From Cryptomeria japonica (lineage: Eukaryota; Streptophyta; Pinopsida; Cupressales; Cupressaceae): 64,000 nucleotides of DNA. The stretch spans positions 18,823,932-18,887,931 of the forward strand of contig NC_081412.1 of the NCBI RefSeq assembly GCF_030272615.1, written 5' to 3'. The notes under the pieces are model-generated. The model ran no database searches and was not told where the DNA came from. It saw only the letters and a program-made list of their open reading frames with translations. The translations under genes and the position numbers were made by a program. This document shows positions 31,145-42,818 of this stretch, one piece after another. Each line of letters opens with the position of its first letter. The first letter of the stretch is position 1.

Positions 31145-32700
31145 CTAGTTCTCATTAGGAGGGGTGGATACCTCTAGCTTGTCTCTCAAATAGACAAATG
31201 CATCTGTAGGCAAAAGCTTAGTAAAAATATCAATAGTTTGTTCCTTTATAGATACATACTCTAGCTTCACCTTCTCTTCACTAACTTGCTCTTTCAAGTA
31301 ATTGTATTTGATTGATATATACTTGGTCTTTGAATGTTGTACCAAATTCTTTAAAATGTTTATAGCACTAGAATTATCATAGTATATAACAATAGGCTCA
31401 TCATGAATATTTCTAATCTTTCAACATTTGCTTCATCCAAACTATCTAAGTGCAATTATTAGAAGCAACAATGTACTCAACTTCAATAGTAGATAAAGAT
31501 ATCGAGTCTTGTTTATTGCTAGCCCATGAAACCAACTTCTTACCTAAAAAGAATGCTCCATCAGTAGTACTCTTCTGGTCATCTACATCACCAGGCCAAT
31601 CTACATTAGTGTAGGCACACAACATGAAATCATCTTTCTTTGGATACCATAAACCATAATCCACAGTTCTCCTTAGATATCTGAATATCCTTTTAACAAC
31701 AGTAACATGAATTTCCTTTAGATCAACTTGATATCTAGCAGCCATACACACAACTTGCATAATGCCAGGCCTAGTCTGAGTAAGATATAATAGCCCACCA
31801 ACCATAGATCTATACAAACTCTGATTAGCTCTCCGTGATTCATCATTTTTAAACAATTTACAACCAGTCACCATAGGAGTTCTAACCAGTTTGGAATCAT
31901 CTAGTCCAAACTTCTTCAATAGTTCCTTCACATACTTAGTTTGAGATATAAAGATACTTTTTCCTATATGTGCAATTTGTAAACCTAAGAAAAAATTCAT
32001 CTCACTAATCATAGACATCTCAAATTCTTTCTACATATCACTGACAAAATTCATACTCATATCATCACCACCACCAAAAATAATGTCATCAACAAAGACT
32101 TCAACAATCAAAATGTTATCATTTTTAATCTTAAAGTACATATTACTATCAGCAACACCTTTAGTAAATCCTAATTTCAACAAATATTTGTCTAATCTAG
32201 CATACCAAGCTCTAGAAGCTTGTTTCAATCCATGAAGTGCTTTCTTCAACTTTCATACCATGTCACCATCATCTGATAGTGAAAATCCATCAGGTTGTTC
32301 AATGTAAAATTCTTCTTCTAGATTACCATTCAAAAATGCAGATTTGACATCCATCTGTTATACCTTGAAATATTTATAAGAAGCATAAGCAAGCAACAAC
32401 CTAACAGCTTCAATTCTAGCAACCGGAGCAAAAGTTTCTTCGTAATCAATTCCTTCTTGTTGTGAATACCCTTTGTAGACTATTCTATCTTTATTTCTAA
32501 CTACTTCACCAACTTCATTCAATTTGTTCCTAAAAACCAATTTAGTACCAATAACATTTTTCTCCTTAGGTCTAGGCACAATTTCCCAAGTGTCATTCCT
32601 TTCAATCTAATCTAACTCTTCTTCCATGGCTCTTATCAAGTTTTCATCTTTATAAGCTTCAACAACATCTTTAGGTTCAACTTTGGAAATTAAACATACT
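31145..32700 (-). pseudogene. RE5 copia reverse transcriptase and RNase H
   Basis: Minus-strand RT segments: [60 protein letters not shown] and the catalytic [12 protein letters not shown] (near 32080). Then MSMISEMNFFLGLQI, GGLLYLTQTRPGIMQVVCMA, and RNase H: YTNVDWPGDVDDQKSTTDGA (Asp replaced by Asn in YTDADW), FFLGKKLVSWASNKQDS, STIEVEYIVA. The tail HSKTKYISIKYNYLKEQV and IDIFTKLLPTDAF ends near 31145. Stops lie near 32350, 32250 and 32030, with a frameshift near 31440. Confidence 0.9.
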
Positions 32701-32879
32701 TCTTCTACAACTAACCTTCTTCTAGTCATCACACCTTTATCCTTATCACCAATAATCTGAGTCTCGAAATGATTCAATCTTACATACCTTGGAGTCTTCT
32801 AAATAATCTGATCTTTAGGTTCCTGCACATCATCACCAACAGCAACAACATCTGGATTAACAATCTCTATTGGATCATT

Positions 32880-33159
32880 CTACTTAGGCTCTTCAAGGTG
32901 AATAGGAGTTAAAACAACATGTTGACCTTCATCATAAGCTCTGATCTCCTTCCCAAGATTCTCATCCACCTTCACATTTGCACTCTCAACTATCTTTCTC
33001 AGTCTCTTGTTATAGCACTGGTAGGCTTTACTTTTTGTGGAATACCCCAAAAAGATACCTTCATCACTTCTAGCATCAAAATTTCCAATATCCTCATCTC
33101 TCTTGAGACAACATTTGCTACCAAAAACTTTGAAATATTTCACACTAGAAACATGACCA
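32880..33159 (-). pseudogene. RE5 integrase C-terminal part (left of solo LTR)
   Basis: Minus-strand KYFKVFGSKCCLKRDEDIGN, then FDARSDEGIFLGYSTKSKAY and an acidic linker. It is the C-terminal integrase signature of copia, cut from its N-terminal half by the solo LTR at 33160. Confidence 0.88.
33155..33159. other. Target-site duplication of solo LTR a (gacca, left)
   Basis: gacca before the solo LTR, gaccc at 34077-34081 after it: four of five bases match. Confidence 0.75.
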
Positions 33160-34076
33160 TGTTGGCAATTGACACTCATTGGATTCATTTTGTTGTCATT
33201 GATGGCAACAAGATTTGATGGAAGTCAAAACCAGAACTAGAAGGCATATACCGGTAAATACTGGCATTAGAAGCATTCAAGCCTACACCAGCACTGGCAC
33301 CGGCATCAATACTTCAAGGAAGCCAACATCAAGGAAGATTTATTTAGTAAATAATTTTGTAATTATTGTCGAGGCCGAAACTGAATATCTTTTGTAAATA
33401 CATTGTAAGCTGACATAAGGCATATCATTTGTAATAGGTATAGAAGTCAGTTTTCTAGGTCAAATGAATATATGAGGAGATAATGGTATTGTGATGGAAT
33501 AGAGATAGACATATATAGGTATAGTAGAACTGTGAGATGCAAAATATATGTATGGAGATCATTTTTGTATGCGAACATTATATCATGTAATGATCTACAG
33601 ATATCTTGGAAAGAATTCCTGGGGGAGAAGTAATACTAGTAATAGTTCAAGTTTGTGAACCTGTATAGAGCATAACTAAAACCAGAACTCTATCTAGCAT
33701 AGAAGATGCATTCTTGAGTTCATTTTTAGTAATTCATTTTGGCAGAAACCTTGTAGTCAGTGAGTCTCTTTAGTGATGAGAAGTATGCTCTAGGCAGTGT
33801 GCCTTCCTACAAGTGTAGGCCCCTGTTTTATGTAATATCTTTTCATATGGCCAGTGAACTGATACTGTGGGTCACAAATCCCACCATGGTTTTTCCTCAT
33901 TAAAGTTTTCCACGTATAAATTTTGTGTGTTATGTTGTTCATTTATGTGGATGGTTTATTTGCTTCTTTTTATATGCTTATTTTTTTACCGATACATACA
34001 TGCATGCATGGTTTAGAAAGTTAACAATTGTTGATTTTGGTAGAACTTTGACTCACCCCCCCTCTCAATGTTCTCA
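33160..34076 (+). repeat. Solo LTR a inside RE5 integrase
   Basis: 917 bp from tgttggcaattgacactc to ccctctcaatgttctca. It reads in plus orientation: the conserved block appears as cccaccatggtttttcc...gttttccacgt near 33881-33915, and the ttcacccccc-type block near 34052 is at its right end. No internal region or second LTR is near. The integrase frame continues across it. Confidence 0.85.
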
Positions 34077-35290
34077 GACCCCAATAGACCAAACCAAAGC
34101 TCATAAGGGTTCTTACCAATATCACCTTTGATATGAACTCTATTAAATATGTATACTGCAGTGCTAATATCTTCTTCCCAGTAGACCTTCAGAACATTCC
34201 TTCGATAAATATAGTCCTTGCAGTATCCAAAATAGTACGGTTCTTCCTTTCAACAAATCCATTCTACTATGGGGTCCTAGGAGTAGATAGTTGTCTTCTG
34301 GTTCCATGCATCTCATAGAAAGAATTGAACTCACCAGAACAAAATTATCCACCTCTATTAGATCTCATACACTTCAGCTTCAATCTGGACTCAGTTTCAA
34401 CTTTAGCTTTGAATATCTTGAATTTCTCAAATGCTTCTGATTTCTCCTTCAAAAAGACAACCCACGTCATCCTGGAATAATCATCAATTAATAGCATAAA
34501 ACATCTATCACCCTGCACACTTCTAACATTTGTAGGTCCACATAGGTTAGTATGTATAAGATCCAGCACTCCATCTGATGCATATCGCTTATTTTAAAAT
34601 AAATTATTGTTTTCTTACCCAACTGACATTCCTTACATACCAGATTAACAGGTTTAACAATCTTAGGTAGATCTCTAATGGTTTGTATAGAACTAATCTT
34701 GATCAATGAATCAAAGTTGACATGACATGTTCTTATATGTCATAAACAACTCTTATCTATCTTAGCAATAAAACAACTTTTCTCACTAGCATTCAAATGA
34801 AAAATGTTACCTTCAGTCTTAGTCCCAGATGCAATCTCTATACCGGAGGCATTCAAGATCTTGCATTTCCCATCCCTAAATTGTAGATCATAATCCATGT
34901 CCACCATCTATCCAACACTCAAAAGATTGTGTTTCAAACCTTCAACATACAAGATATCATTAGTTTTATGCTAACCATCAAAAGATTTAGAACCTCTCCC
35001 ATGGATTACACAGGCCTTGTCATCTCCAAATCTAACTATTCCACTGGCATACTTTTCCATACTTACAAATTTACTTTTATCACCGGTCATATGGTGTGGA
35101 CAACTGTTGTCAATAACCATACACTCTTTTCCTCAACCTTAGCAGCCGTAGCTTTCTCCTCAACAAAAAAACTAGTGGAATCAATAGGCATGGGTCCATC
35201 TTCTTTAATGGAAATAAGCACAACTTCATCTCCTTTTGATTCTTCATCTGTAACTCCTTCATTTGCAGCATAATAATAGTTCTTCTAGTT
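34077..35290 (-). pseudogene. RE5 protease, pre-integrase and integrase core
   Basis: Minus-strand protease area with CPHHMTGDKSKFVSMEKY near 35080-35130 (the DSG equivalent is altered), then FGDDKACVIHGRGSKSFDG. Next NLVCKECQLGKK (zinc-binding pre-integrase end), LLDLIHTNLCGPTNVR with Asn where catalytic Asp belongs, MLLIDDYSRMTWVVFLKEKS, and a KCMRSNRGG region near the second catalytic Asp, also Asn. Near the solo LTR: VHIKGDIGKNPYELWFGL. Multiple stops. Confidence 0.87.
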
Positions 35291-36264
35291 TCTAAACTTC
35301 TAGTTAGACATAAGGCTTATCATACTTCTCATGCTTCTCATATTTATCATTCCTATCATACTTATCAAACTTATCATGTTTGTCATACTTAGTCATTCTC
35401 TACAGACATCTAGAAGCAAAATGTCCTATCTTGTTACAAGAAAAATATTTCAAAGGCAACTTTCCATCATACTTACCGGCATCTTTAGGCAATCTCTGGG
35501 CAATCAATGGTTCAAGCTCATTAATCACTCTTTCCTTCTCTTCTATCTATTTTCTCTCTTTCATATTTGGATATCCTGCACTCATCAGGATCATATTTCT
35601 ACTTATCAAAAATAGATGCCGATGCTTTAAATGTTGTCTCAGACTTTCCATGTGATTCTCCAAATTCTCTTAGCTTAAATGCAACAAGTTTTCCAAATAA
35701 TATATCACTTGTTACTATGGTTACAGTCTATATCTCATCAATAGAAACAACCTTATGTTTGTAAGTAGGAAGCAAATATCTCAGCACCTTAGCAACAATC
35801 TCATCTTCCTCAATCTTTCCACCAGCACATTTGATACCAATGACAAGTTCATTCACCTTAGCCATGTATGAGTGTATTTTCTCATCATCTCCCATCTTCA
35901 ATCTCTCATAATTTCCTTTTAAACTCTGCAACTTAGCAACTTTCACTTGACTATCACCTTCATACAAGATTTCAAGCTTCACCCAAATCTCATGTGCGGT
36001 TTGAAGTTCCATTACATTTGTGATTTCAGAATGAGTCAAGGCACTGATCAATGCTTCCTTCATTGTGTTGTTATATTCATCTTCCTTAACCTCATCAAGA
36101 GTGGATGATCCATTATGAGGAACAATATAGGAATTCCTAGTAATCTTCCAGTAATCTTCTCCAAGGCATTTGAAGTGCACCTCAACCTAGTTCTTCCACA
36201 TAGTATAGTTACTTTCATCAAACCTCGAATTGTCCTTCTTGAAAAGAATACCTTGAGCTGCCAT
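35291..36264 (-). pseudogene. RE5 copia gag
   Basis: Starts MAAQGILFKKDNSRFDESNY (36264), stop near 36188, then HFKCLGEDYWKITRNSYIVP, ALISALTHSEITNVM, AHEIWVKLEILYEGDSQVK, KVLRYLLPTYKHKV. The zinc knuckle reads YFSCNKIGHFASRC, so the first Cys has become Tyr. It is followed by an Asp/Lys/Tyr repeat stretch (KYDKHDKFDKYDRNDKYEK near 35318-35395). Confidence 0.87.
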
Positions 36265-36302
36265 CTCAGATCTCCTCAAGCGATTAATATTCTATCAGAG
36301 GA

Positions 36303-36318
36303 TCTAGCTATGATACCA
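36303..36318 (-). other. RE5 primer-binding site (tRNA-Met type)
   Basis: Minus strand TGGTATCATAGCTAG two bases from the LTR: one mismatch to the initiator tRNA-Met complement in the first 12 bases. Confidence 0.78.
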
Positions 36319-36320
36319 AT

Positions 36321-37354
36321 TGTTAGCAGCAATCAAGAAGGAAGATTGAGAGGGGAGGTGAATCAGTCTTCATCAAAAATCAGATAATTAAACTCCAAAT
36401 CATAAACAGATAAACTGCAACAACAAATAGATAAGAAAATTAATAGGACAACACACAATACCAATATTTTGACGTGGAAAATCCAATCAAGGGAAAAACC
36501 ATGGTGCAAACCTACCCACAATAAGATGATACTCTGTAGTAGTATATGAAAATATTACAATGGGAAATGCACATGCATTCAAGCACACTGCCTAGAGCTC
36601 ACTGCTCAAAAGATATTTTCTCAGAAGAATACAACCCTCAGGGAAGTCTCATTGACTTACAAAATGATTTGGACTACAATCCAAAAGAAATGAACTACAA
36701 TGATAGCATCTACAAATGCTTGATGATAGTTCTAGTTAATCATAGTTATCTGCTTTGTAACACTAGTCTCACCACAACACTTCACTAAATGATAAGTCTC
36801 TTGTTCGCACAATCACCTCTCTCTGATAATGAAAACACAATACCGACATCTAAATTACATAAGTGTATCACCTATATATACAAATCATCAATCTTGATAA
36901 CAAGGTTGACTAAACCCTCAACCCTTAATCCTCATCACACAATTACATTACATGATACAAAGATCGACCACCAGACCAATATTATGATTTACATTACATA
37001 GCATGGACCTAATTCAAATTCCCAAAGATTACATCCACCAAAAATCACGCCAAGATCAACCGCAACATACTACACCACCAAAAATACCGCATAACATGAA
37101 AATCATCACCTGTTCATAGAAATCACCAAAACTCACACAACGATCAATGCAGATTGCCAAAAAGAATAGGAGACAACCAAGAAAAACCAACTAGTAAGTT
37201 AGAATCATCCGGAATAGTTGCACCCACACCTATTTTCAAATCTTCATCAATGAACATCAGAAGGCTTAAGAACACAACCAATCAACAACTATCACGAAGA
37301 AAGATAACTTGCAGAGAATCAAATCATGAACCATCTGAAATAAAGATACACAAG
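36321..37354 (-). repeat. RE5 5' LTR, first part
   Basis: 1034 bp from tgttagcagcaatcaagaag matching the LTR at 29610; interrupted at 37355 by solo LTR b. Confidence 0.87.
37350..37354. other. Target-site duplication of solo LTR b (acaag, left)
   Basis: acaag before solo LTR b and at 38470-38474 after it; perfect. Removing the insertion restores gatacacaag-atcatcccaaa, as in the other RE5 LTR near 30594. Confidence 0.93.
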
Positions 37355-38469
37355 TGTTAGGATCTGGGAAGGACAACTAAGAGGGGGGTGAATTAGTTGT
37401 CAATAAATTGCAATCCAAAACAAATTATTCCAACTTAGAACTTAGTGTCGGTAAAATAAATTAACAGTTATATTAATATCGGTAAAACTTAATGCATGAA
37501 ACAGAAAGGAAAACAACATCCACAACACATCACACAAAGATTTTGACGTGGAAACCCTATAAGGGGAAAAACCATGGTGGGAAACCTTACCCACAACTAG
37601 ATGATACTACTACAGATAGTAAGTGAATACAATAATGGGGTCTGCAAATGTAGAAAGGCCAACTGCCTAGAGCTCACTGCTCAATCACAAAATAAGAGTC
37701 ACACTAACTACATAGTTGGATGGTTAAATCCAATACGCAATGTATTGCTTCAATATAGCATCTTCAATGCTGGATTCAGTACCAGTTTAAGCTCTAAGCA
37801 TGAGGACCAAACACCTTCATAACCTTTAATAACCTTCCTTCAACCTTTAGATGATATCTGCATGGTTCGCACAAGGATCTACTTATTTTCGCTCTTCACT
37901 ATGATCTCAACATTTATGCATACTACTTGCAAATAAGATCTTACAATTATTTATACAAAACCTAAGACCTCATCATTAGGTCGACTCCTAAAAGATATTA
38001 CATTTAAATCAATTACAAAATAGGTCTTGGTGCAATACAATATGTCAACCTCAATACATTTACACATTATCCAATCAATAAATTGTTTCCAAATCGTGGC
38101 ATGCAGATTTGGAACATGATATCATATGCCAGTTCATAAGCTGGACCTATCTACTGGTTAAGGCAAATATGTGAACCCATTCAGTCCAATATGCAAAACA
38201 CCAAATGCAAACATCCAATACATGTATTCGACATAACCAAATGATCTCCAGATGATAACAAGTCATCATCAACTTCCTGAGCTACCAGTGAAACATACAT
38301 TGGTAACTATGCATAAGCCAATATCCATATTGAGACCACAATGTGTTGGTTCATCAACAAACCAATATAACTAGAGTGCCAAATCAACAATGTAGACATC
38401 CAGAAGGATAAGTGTTGACATCAATGATAAGACCAATGCAACATGATGAAGTCATCTATAATACCAACA
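37355..38469 (-). repeat. Solo LTR b inside RE5 5' LTR
   Basis: 1115 bp, tgttaggatctgggaagg to tataataccaaca. Minus orientation is shown by the aagaggggggtgaattag block at its left end and gacgtggaaaccctataagg...ccatggtggga near 37545-37582. It has perfect 5-bp duplications and no interior. Confidence 0.9.
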
Positions 38470-38714
38470 ACAAGATCATCCCAAACAATGTTCCAAAGTC
38501 TCAGCACAAAATCTGATCATACTGGAATTACCAGAGGGAGCACCGATAGGAATACTGGTTCCTGCAAAATCGTGATCAACAAAACCAAGATACAAAACCG
38601 GATCAGAGAATCATCTCAAACTCACTGGAATAACTCACAGGAATATGTTGATATCAATGACAACAACATATCCTAGCAGCAGTAATGAACAACCAAATCC
38701 AATAGATTCCAACA
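38470..38714 (-). repeat. RE5 5' LTR, second part
   Basis: 245 bp resuming the RE5 LTR after solo LTR b (including its right acaag) and ending aatagattccaaca. Confidence 0.87.
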
Positions 38715-39320
38715 ACAAAAACCTTGGCAAAAATGTTTGTGGTTCATCGGGCTTTGTATGTCTAAGGTTCAACCACAATAAATGATCATTATAGCTATGC
38801 CAAAAACCTAATCTTTGAGGAAGTTGTTTGTCAATTTAAGATATGTCGATATCTATTTTCATTGAAACTGCGATGAAACACAATAGTTTTTTTTTAAATA
38901 ATTCGATCAATAATTATTCTGAACTCCATGGAAGCATATCGGGATAATTTACTGATGGTTAGTTTTCAGCTTGACAAGATTTATCGGGATAGCTTAGCTA
39001 ATGGCTAGGCGATTGGAACAGTTTCTACTATCGATTTAAAGTTTTCATACTATTTCAATACCATAAATCTCATCGATGAGTCTTGATCTGTATAGCTATG
39101 TTGATAGTGTGCCGAGGTGCATTTTCGGAATAAGTCTATACTGTCAATTTATCCTTTTTGTGCAATTCCGATAGCGTTGGGGATTCCAATGGGATTGCAT
39201 TTTTGGATACCAATGCGGATAGAGGAGAATTGATAGTATGTCATCAGAATGATTTATACTATCATTTTAGCAGGTTTTTGTTATGCTGATAGTGTAATAG
39301 TACATTGCCACATGATGGAA
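38715..39320. repeat. Region with dispersed GATAGT motif in both orientations
   Basis: The motif gatagt or its complement actatc occurs around 39027, 39108, 39225, 39263 and 39283, with the related ccgatagcg near 39168, often inside a longer context such as tactatcgattt or gttgatagtgtg. Subterminal repeats of CACTA-type DNA transposons behave this way. No terminus or transposase domain was confirmed. Confidence 0.4.
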
Positions 39321-39795
39321 GCTACATCAAACATCATTAATTTGCAAAAATATGACAATTTAATAAAAGAAACAACAACTTAGTTCTCAAAAATTAAGAT
39401 TGAAAAGTAGAGAGTCAAAAACATCAGAGCATTTATATGCACATCAAGATAACATGAATAATGAAAATTGATATCACTAATACATAAAGTTGCAGAACTG
39501 TATGATAGTTGGTCATCTTGTTACCAAAACTTCATTTACTTATACTTTCTCATTTTGAAATTAGCCTCTAATGAATGTAAAGCCATTTATCAACATGCCC
39601 TATTATATATAAGACTATTTGAAACCAAATAATATTATATCCTTGGATAATTGTTGTCATAGACATCTGAAACATGAAGGAAAATGAAAATTTTTATTAT
39701 TTTTCATTATCAAATCTCCTTACAAACCTCTGTACCTGCCATCTCTCGATGGAATCATGTTAAATATACATTGATAGACTATCCCCATACCCGAT
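39321..39795. other. AT-rich DNA without recognised features
   Basis: No coding frame or repeat recognised between the motif cluster and the ATTCATTC array. Confidence 0.5.
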
Positions 39796-39956
39796 CATAT
39801 AACATTAATCATTCATTCATCCATTAATAAGATATAAAATTCATTCATTCATTCATCCATTAATAACATATAACATTCAGTCAATAAAATATAAAATTCA
39901 TTCATTAACATATTCACATTCATTCATTAACATATAACATTCATTCTTTCAGTTTT
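39796..39956. repeat. ATTCATTC-rich minisatellite
   Basis: About four irregular units built from attcattcatt plus ccattaataacatataacatt. Spacing drifts between about 30 and 45 bp. Confidence 0.75.
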
Positions 39957-39989
39957 TACATATTATCAAAAATATAGTTGTCATAATAT

Positions 39990-40068
39990 GATTACAATCT
40001 TTTTTTTGGTTTCTTTTTTGTAGCTAAACAAAGAAGAAGTGGAGTATCATTTTCTAAATCATCTATCA
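39990..40068 (-). pseudogene. Possible C-terminal exon interrupted by RE6
   Basis: The minus strand reads MIDDLENDTPLLLCLA then TKKKPKKRL and a TAA. The acidic-hydrophobic segment followed by a basic end looks like a protein tail rather than chance, but it is only 25 codons long. It ends exactly where RE6 begins. Further possible exons of the same strand lie at 60924-61440. Unrecognised family. Confidence 0.3.
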
Positions 40069-41282
40069 TGTTGGCCATTTCAAGGAATTGATTATGTGTT
40101 GCATTGATTTTTTGTCATTGATGTCAACACTAGTTGTTCTGGTTGTTTACCGGTATCATTCTGGTCCCGGTAGGTTGTTTGATTTCTAGTTGGATTGGAT
40201 CATCATGATCTGGTATGCTCTGGTATGATTAGGTTATGGAATTGTCTTATTCATACTACTTAGATTCATGTTCAGTCAGTTGGTTTTGATCTGGTGATCG
40301 CATGCTAGTAAGCTTGCTTTGTTGTTTCGGTGAGCATTTCACTGACATATCTTTGTTGAAGATCTTTGATGATATGCATAAGTGGTGTTGGTGTGGCTTC
40401 TAGTGTAGATTCAGGATTTTGATTGTGATCGCATTCGAGACTTATTTGATTGGGATTATTGCTTTGGCATGTGTGGACCTATATTGGGTCCCGGTATTGT
40501 CTAGGTTATAGACCGGCTTAATGTAACTTGTGCATTGGACCTCTCGATGTGTTTTCAAGATGTCTTATGGGTTGGATATTACTTGTTTAGTCTTAGACTG
40601 AAATTTTTTGTAATTATGTAATTGGTTTATTGTCTGGTGGCTGACCTTATTGTTTATGGTCGAGGATTTATATATATATGATGTAAGATCTCATTGTAGA
40701 TCATATGGTATGGATGGATATGTAAGGAGATAATAATATAATAATCATTCAAGTAGAGGATTTGGTTGATCATTGGTGATCGAGTTCAGTTTATGTAAGA
40801 GGACTTAGTCCTCTGGTATTGAGCTTAACCAAAACTATGTTCAAGCATAGGAGATGCTATCTTTGCAGTTCATTCCTTCTTCTAGATTGTAGTCTCAATT
40901 TCTATGTAGTCAATGAGACTCATTTTATGATGAGCAATGCACTCTAGGTTGTTGGCCTTCCTACAAGTGCAAGCCCCTCAATTGTAATTCATATATTGTA
41001 GAAGCATTATCTGACTGTGGGTAAGCTTCCCACCATGGTTTTTCCCATTACCGGGTTTTCCATGTATAAATCTTGGAGTCATGTGGATGGTATTTATTCT
41101 CTGATTGTTGTTTATGCTTAATTGGTTTATCCTCTATTTTTGTAATTGGTTTATGCATTCTGGTATTGATCTTTTGGGTTTCAGTATTAAAGTTTTAATT
41201 GCTTAAGGTTTCGGTAATCTGGTGATAACTGATTCACCCCCCTCCCTCTCAATTGTCTTCTAATTATTTGAACTCTCTAACA
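40069..41282 (+). repeat. RE6 5' LTR
   Basis: 1214 bp, tgttggccatttcaaggaat to tttgaactctctaaca. It includes the conserved block cccaccatggtttttccc...gggttttccatgt near 41028-41062 and ttcacccccctccctctc near the end. A TATATATATATG run lies near 40670, a plausible promoter region given its distance from the R-U5 end (inference). Confidence 0.9.
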
Positions 41283-41283
41283 A

Positions 41284-41299
41284 TTGGTATCAAAGATCT
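41284..41299 (+). other. RE6 primer-binding site (tRNA-Met type)
   Basis: ttggtatcaaagatct follows the LTR directly: TGGTATCA matches initiator tRNA-Met, then mismatches. Confidence 0.75.
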
Positions 41300-41339
41300 G
41301 GTCCTCTCTGTAGAAGATTAACCACTTGAGGAAGATCCT

Positions 41340-42818
41340 ATGGTGACTAACGGTTCAAGTTCATCTAGTTCATCTACTGCTATCTTTTGGAGAGATATTC
41401 CTAGCCTTGATGGAATAAATTATAGAGTATGGAAGATTCAGATGGAGACTCATTTGAGATGTCTTGGTAAGGAGATTTGGGAGATCAAGGAGAATGGTGT
41501 TACACCTCATAATCTATCTTCTGGCAATCCTCCTCTAGAAAACTTGGATAAGGAGAGTGAGAATGATTGTAGAGTAAGAGAAGCCCTCTTGTATGCACTT
41601 TCTAATCAACAAATAATGGGATTAACTGACAAATAATTTGCATAGGCTATATGGGACAAGTTGGAGACTCTTAATGAAGGTGACCCTACTGTTAAGATTG
41701 CTAAACTTGATGGTTACCAAGTGAGATATGAAAACCTAAAGATGGAAGAAGATGAAAGGATTACTACATTCATGGAAAGGGTAAATGAGATTGTTATGGG
41801 AATTCAATTTTGTGGTGGAACTCTGAGTGAAGATGAAATTATTTCTAAAGTTCTGAGAGCTTTACCATCGGCTTACAAGATGAAGGCTACTGCAATTAAT
41901 GAATTGAGAACAATGGATAATACTTCTATCAATAGAGATACCTTGGTTGGGAAATTATCTTCTTTTGAGCTTGAAGAATTTGGACCTCCTGGAGTTGTGA
42001 AGTCTAAACCTTCTTTTCATGCATCTACATCATCAATCGGCAAGAAAGATTGGAAAGCTTTATATGTAAGGGAATTGGATGATATGAAGAGAGAAGATGA
42101 AGAATTTGAGAAACTTGAAGCCCTATTTGCTAGAAGAGTACCTAAAGGACCAGTAGGAAGTAAGTATGAAGGAAAAGCACCTTTTAAATGTTTTGCATGT
42201 AATAAGATTGGTCATTTTGCATCTAGATGTCCTGAAAGGAATTCAAGATTTGAAGAAGGAGCTAGAAGATCTTTTAAGCCAAACCTTGGATATCAGAACA
42301 AGTATATGTACAAAAAAAATAGAGACAAGTCATGCTACATAGCGGATGAGGAAGGTGTGCATGATTCTGATGATGAACCGGCACAAGACTCTGCTAGTGG
42401 TTCCAACAATGGAAAGGAATGGGTGTTCTTGGCTATCAAGGAATATGTTCTCACACAGGAAGAGAATGTACTTGAAGAGAAGGAACTTGTGACTAAAATT
42501 GAAGATAAGGATGAATGGGTAATTGACAGTGGATGTTCACATCATATGACTGGAGATAAAAGGAAGTTTCTATCTTTGGAAGAATTTGATGGCAGTCTGG
42601 TTAAATTTGGAGATGACAAAGCATGTATGATCAAGGGAAAAGGAACTATATCATTGGATGGTAAGCACAATACTGATAATGTTTATTATGTTGAAGGTTT
42701 GAGGTATAATCTTTTGAGTGTAGGACAATTGGTGGATAAGGGATTTCAATTACAATTCAATGATAAAAAATCCAAAATAATTAATAGATCTGGTTTGGAG
42801 ATTGCAACCGGTACATAG
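41340..42818 (+). pseudogene. RE6 copia gag and protease
   Basis: Best preserved gag in the window. One frame of 493 codons from MVTNGSSSSSSST with two stops close together (TAA 41634, TAG 41643) and a stop at 42816. Gag: IFWRDIPSLDGINYRVWKIQ, IWDKLETLNEGDPTVKIAK, SKVLRALPSAYKMKA; zinc knuckle CFACNKIGHFASRC intact at residues 284-297. Protease: WVIDSGCSHHMTGDKRKF at residues 394 onward with DSG kept, then CMIKGKGTISLDGK and YYVEGLRYNLLSVGQL. The start is about 40 bp past the PBS. The terminal TAG sits where pre-integrase should begin. Confidence 0.9.

Larger units (their letters stand above)
29610..38714 (-). mobile_element. RE5: Ty1/copia LTR retrotransposon carrying two solo LTRs
   Basis: Minus-strand copia element with LTRs at 29610-30845 and 36321-38714, a polypurine tract, a tRNA-Met-type primer-binding site, and degenerate gag, protease, integrase, RT and RNase H in copia order. 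A + strand solo LTR splits integrase (33160-34076) and a minus-strand solo LTR splits the 5' LTR (37355-38469). Flanks atagg and acaaa do not match as a TSD. About 7.06 kb without the two insertions. Confidence 0.88.

Noticed and set aside
39796-39956. CRISPR-like array
   Set aside because: Units have irregular length and no unique spacers; it is a degenerate AT-rich minisatellite in plant DNA.
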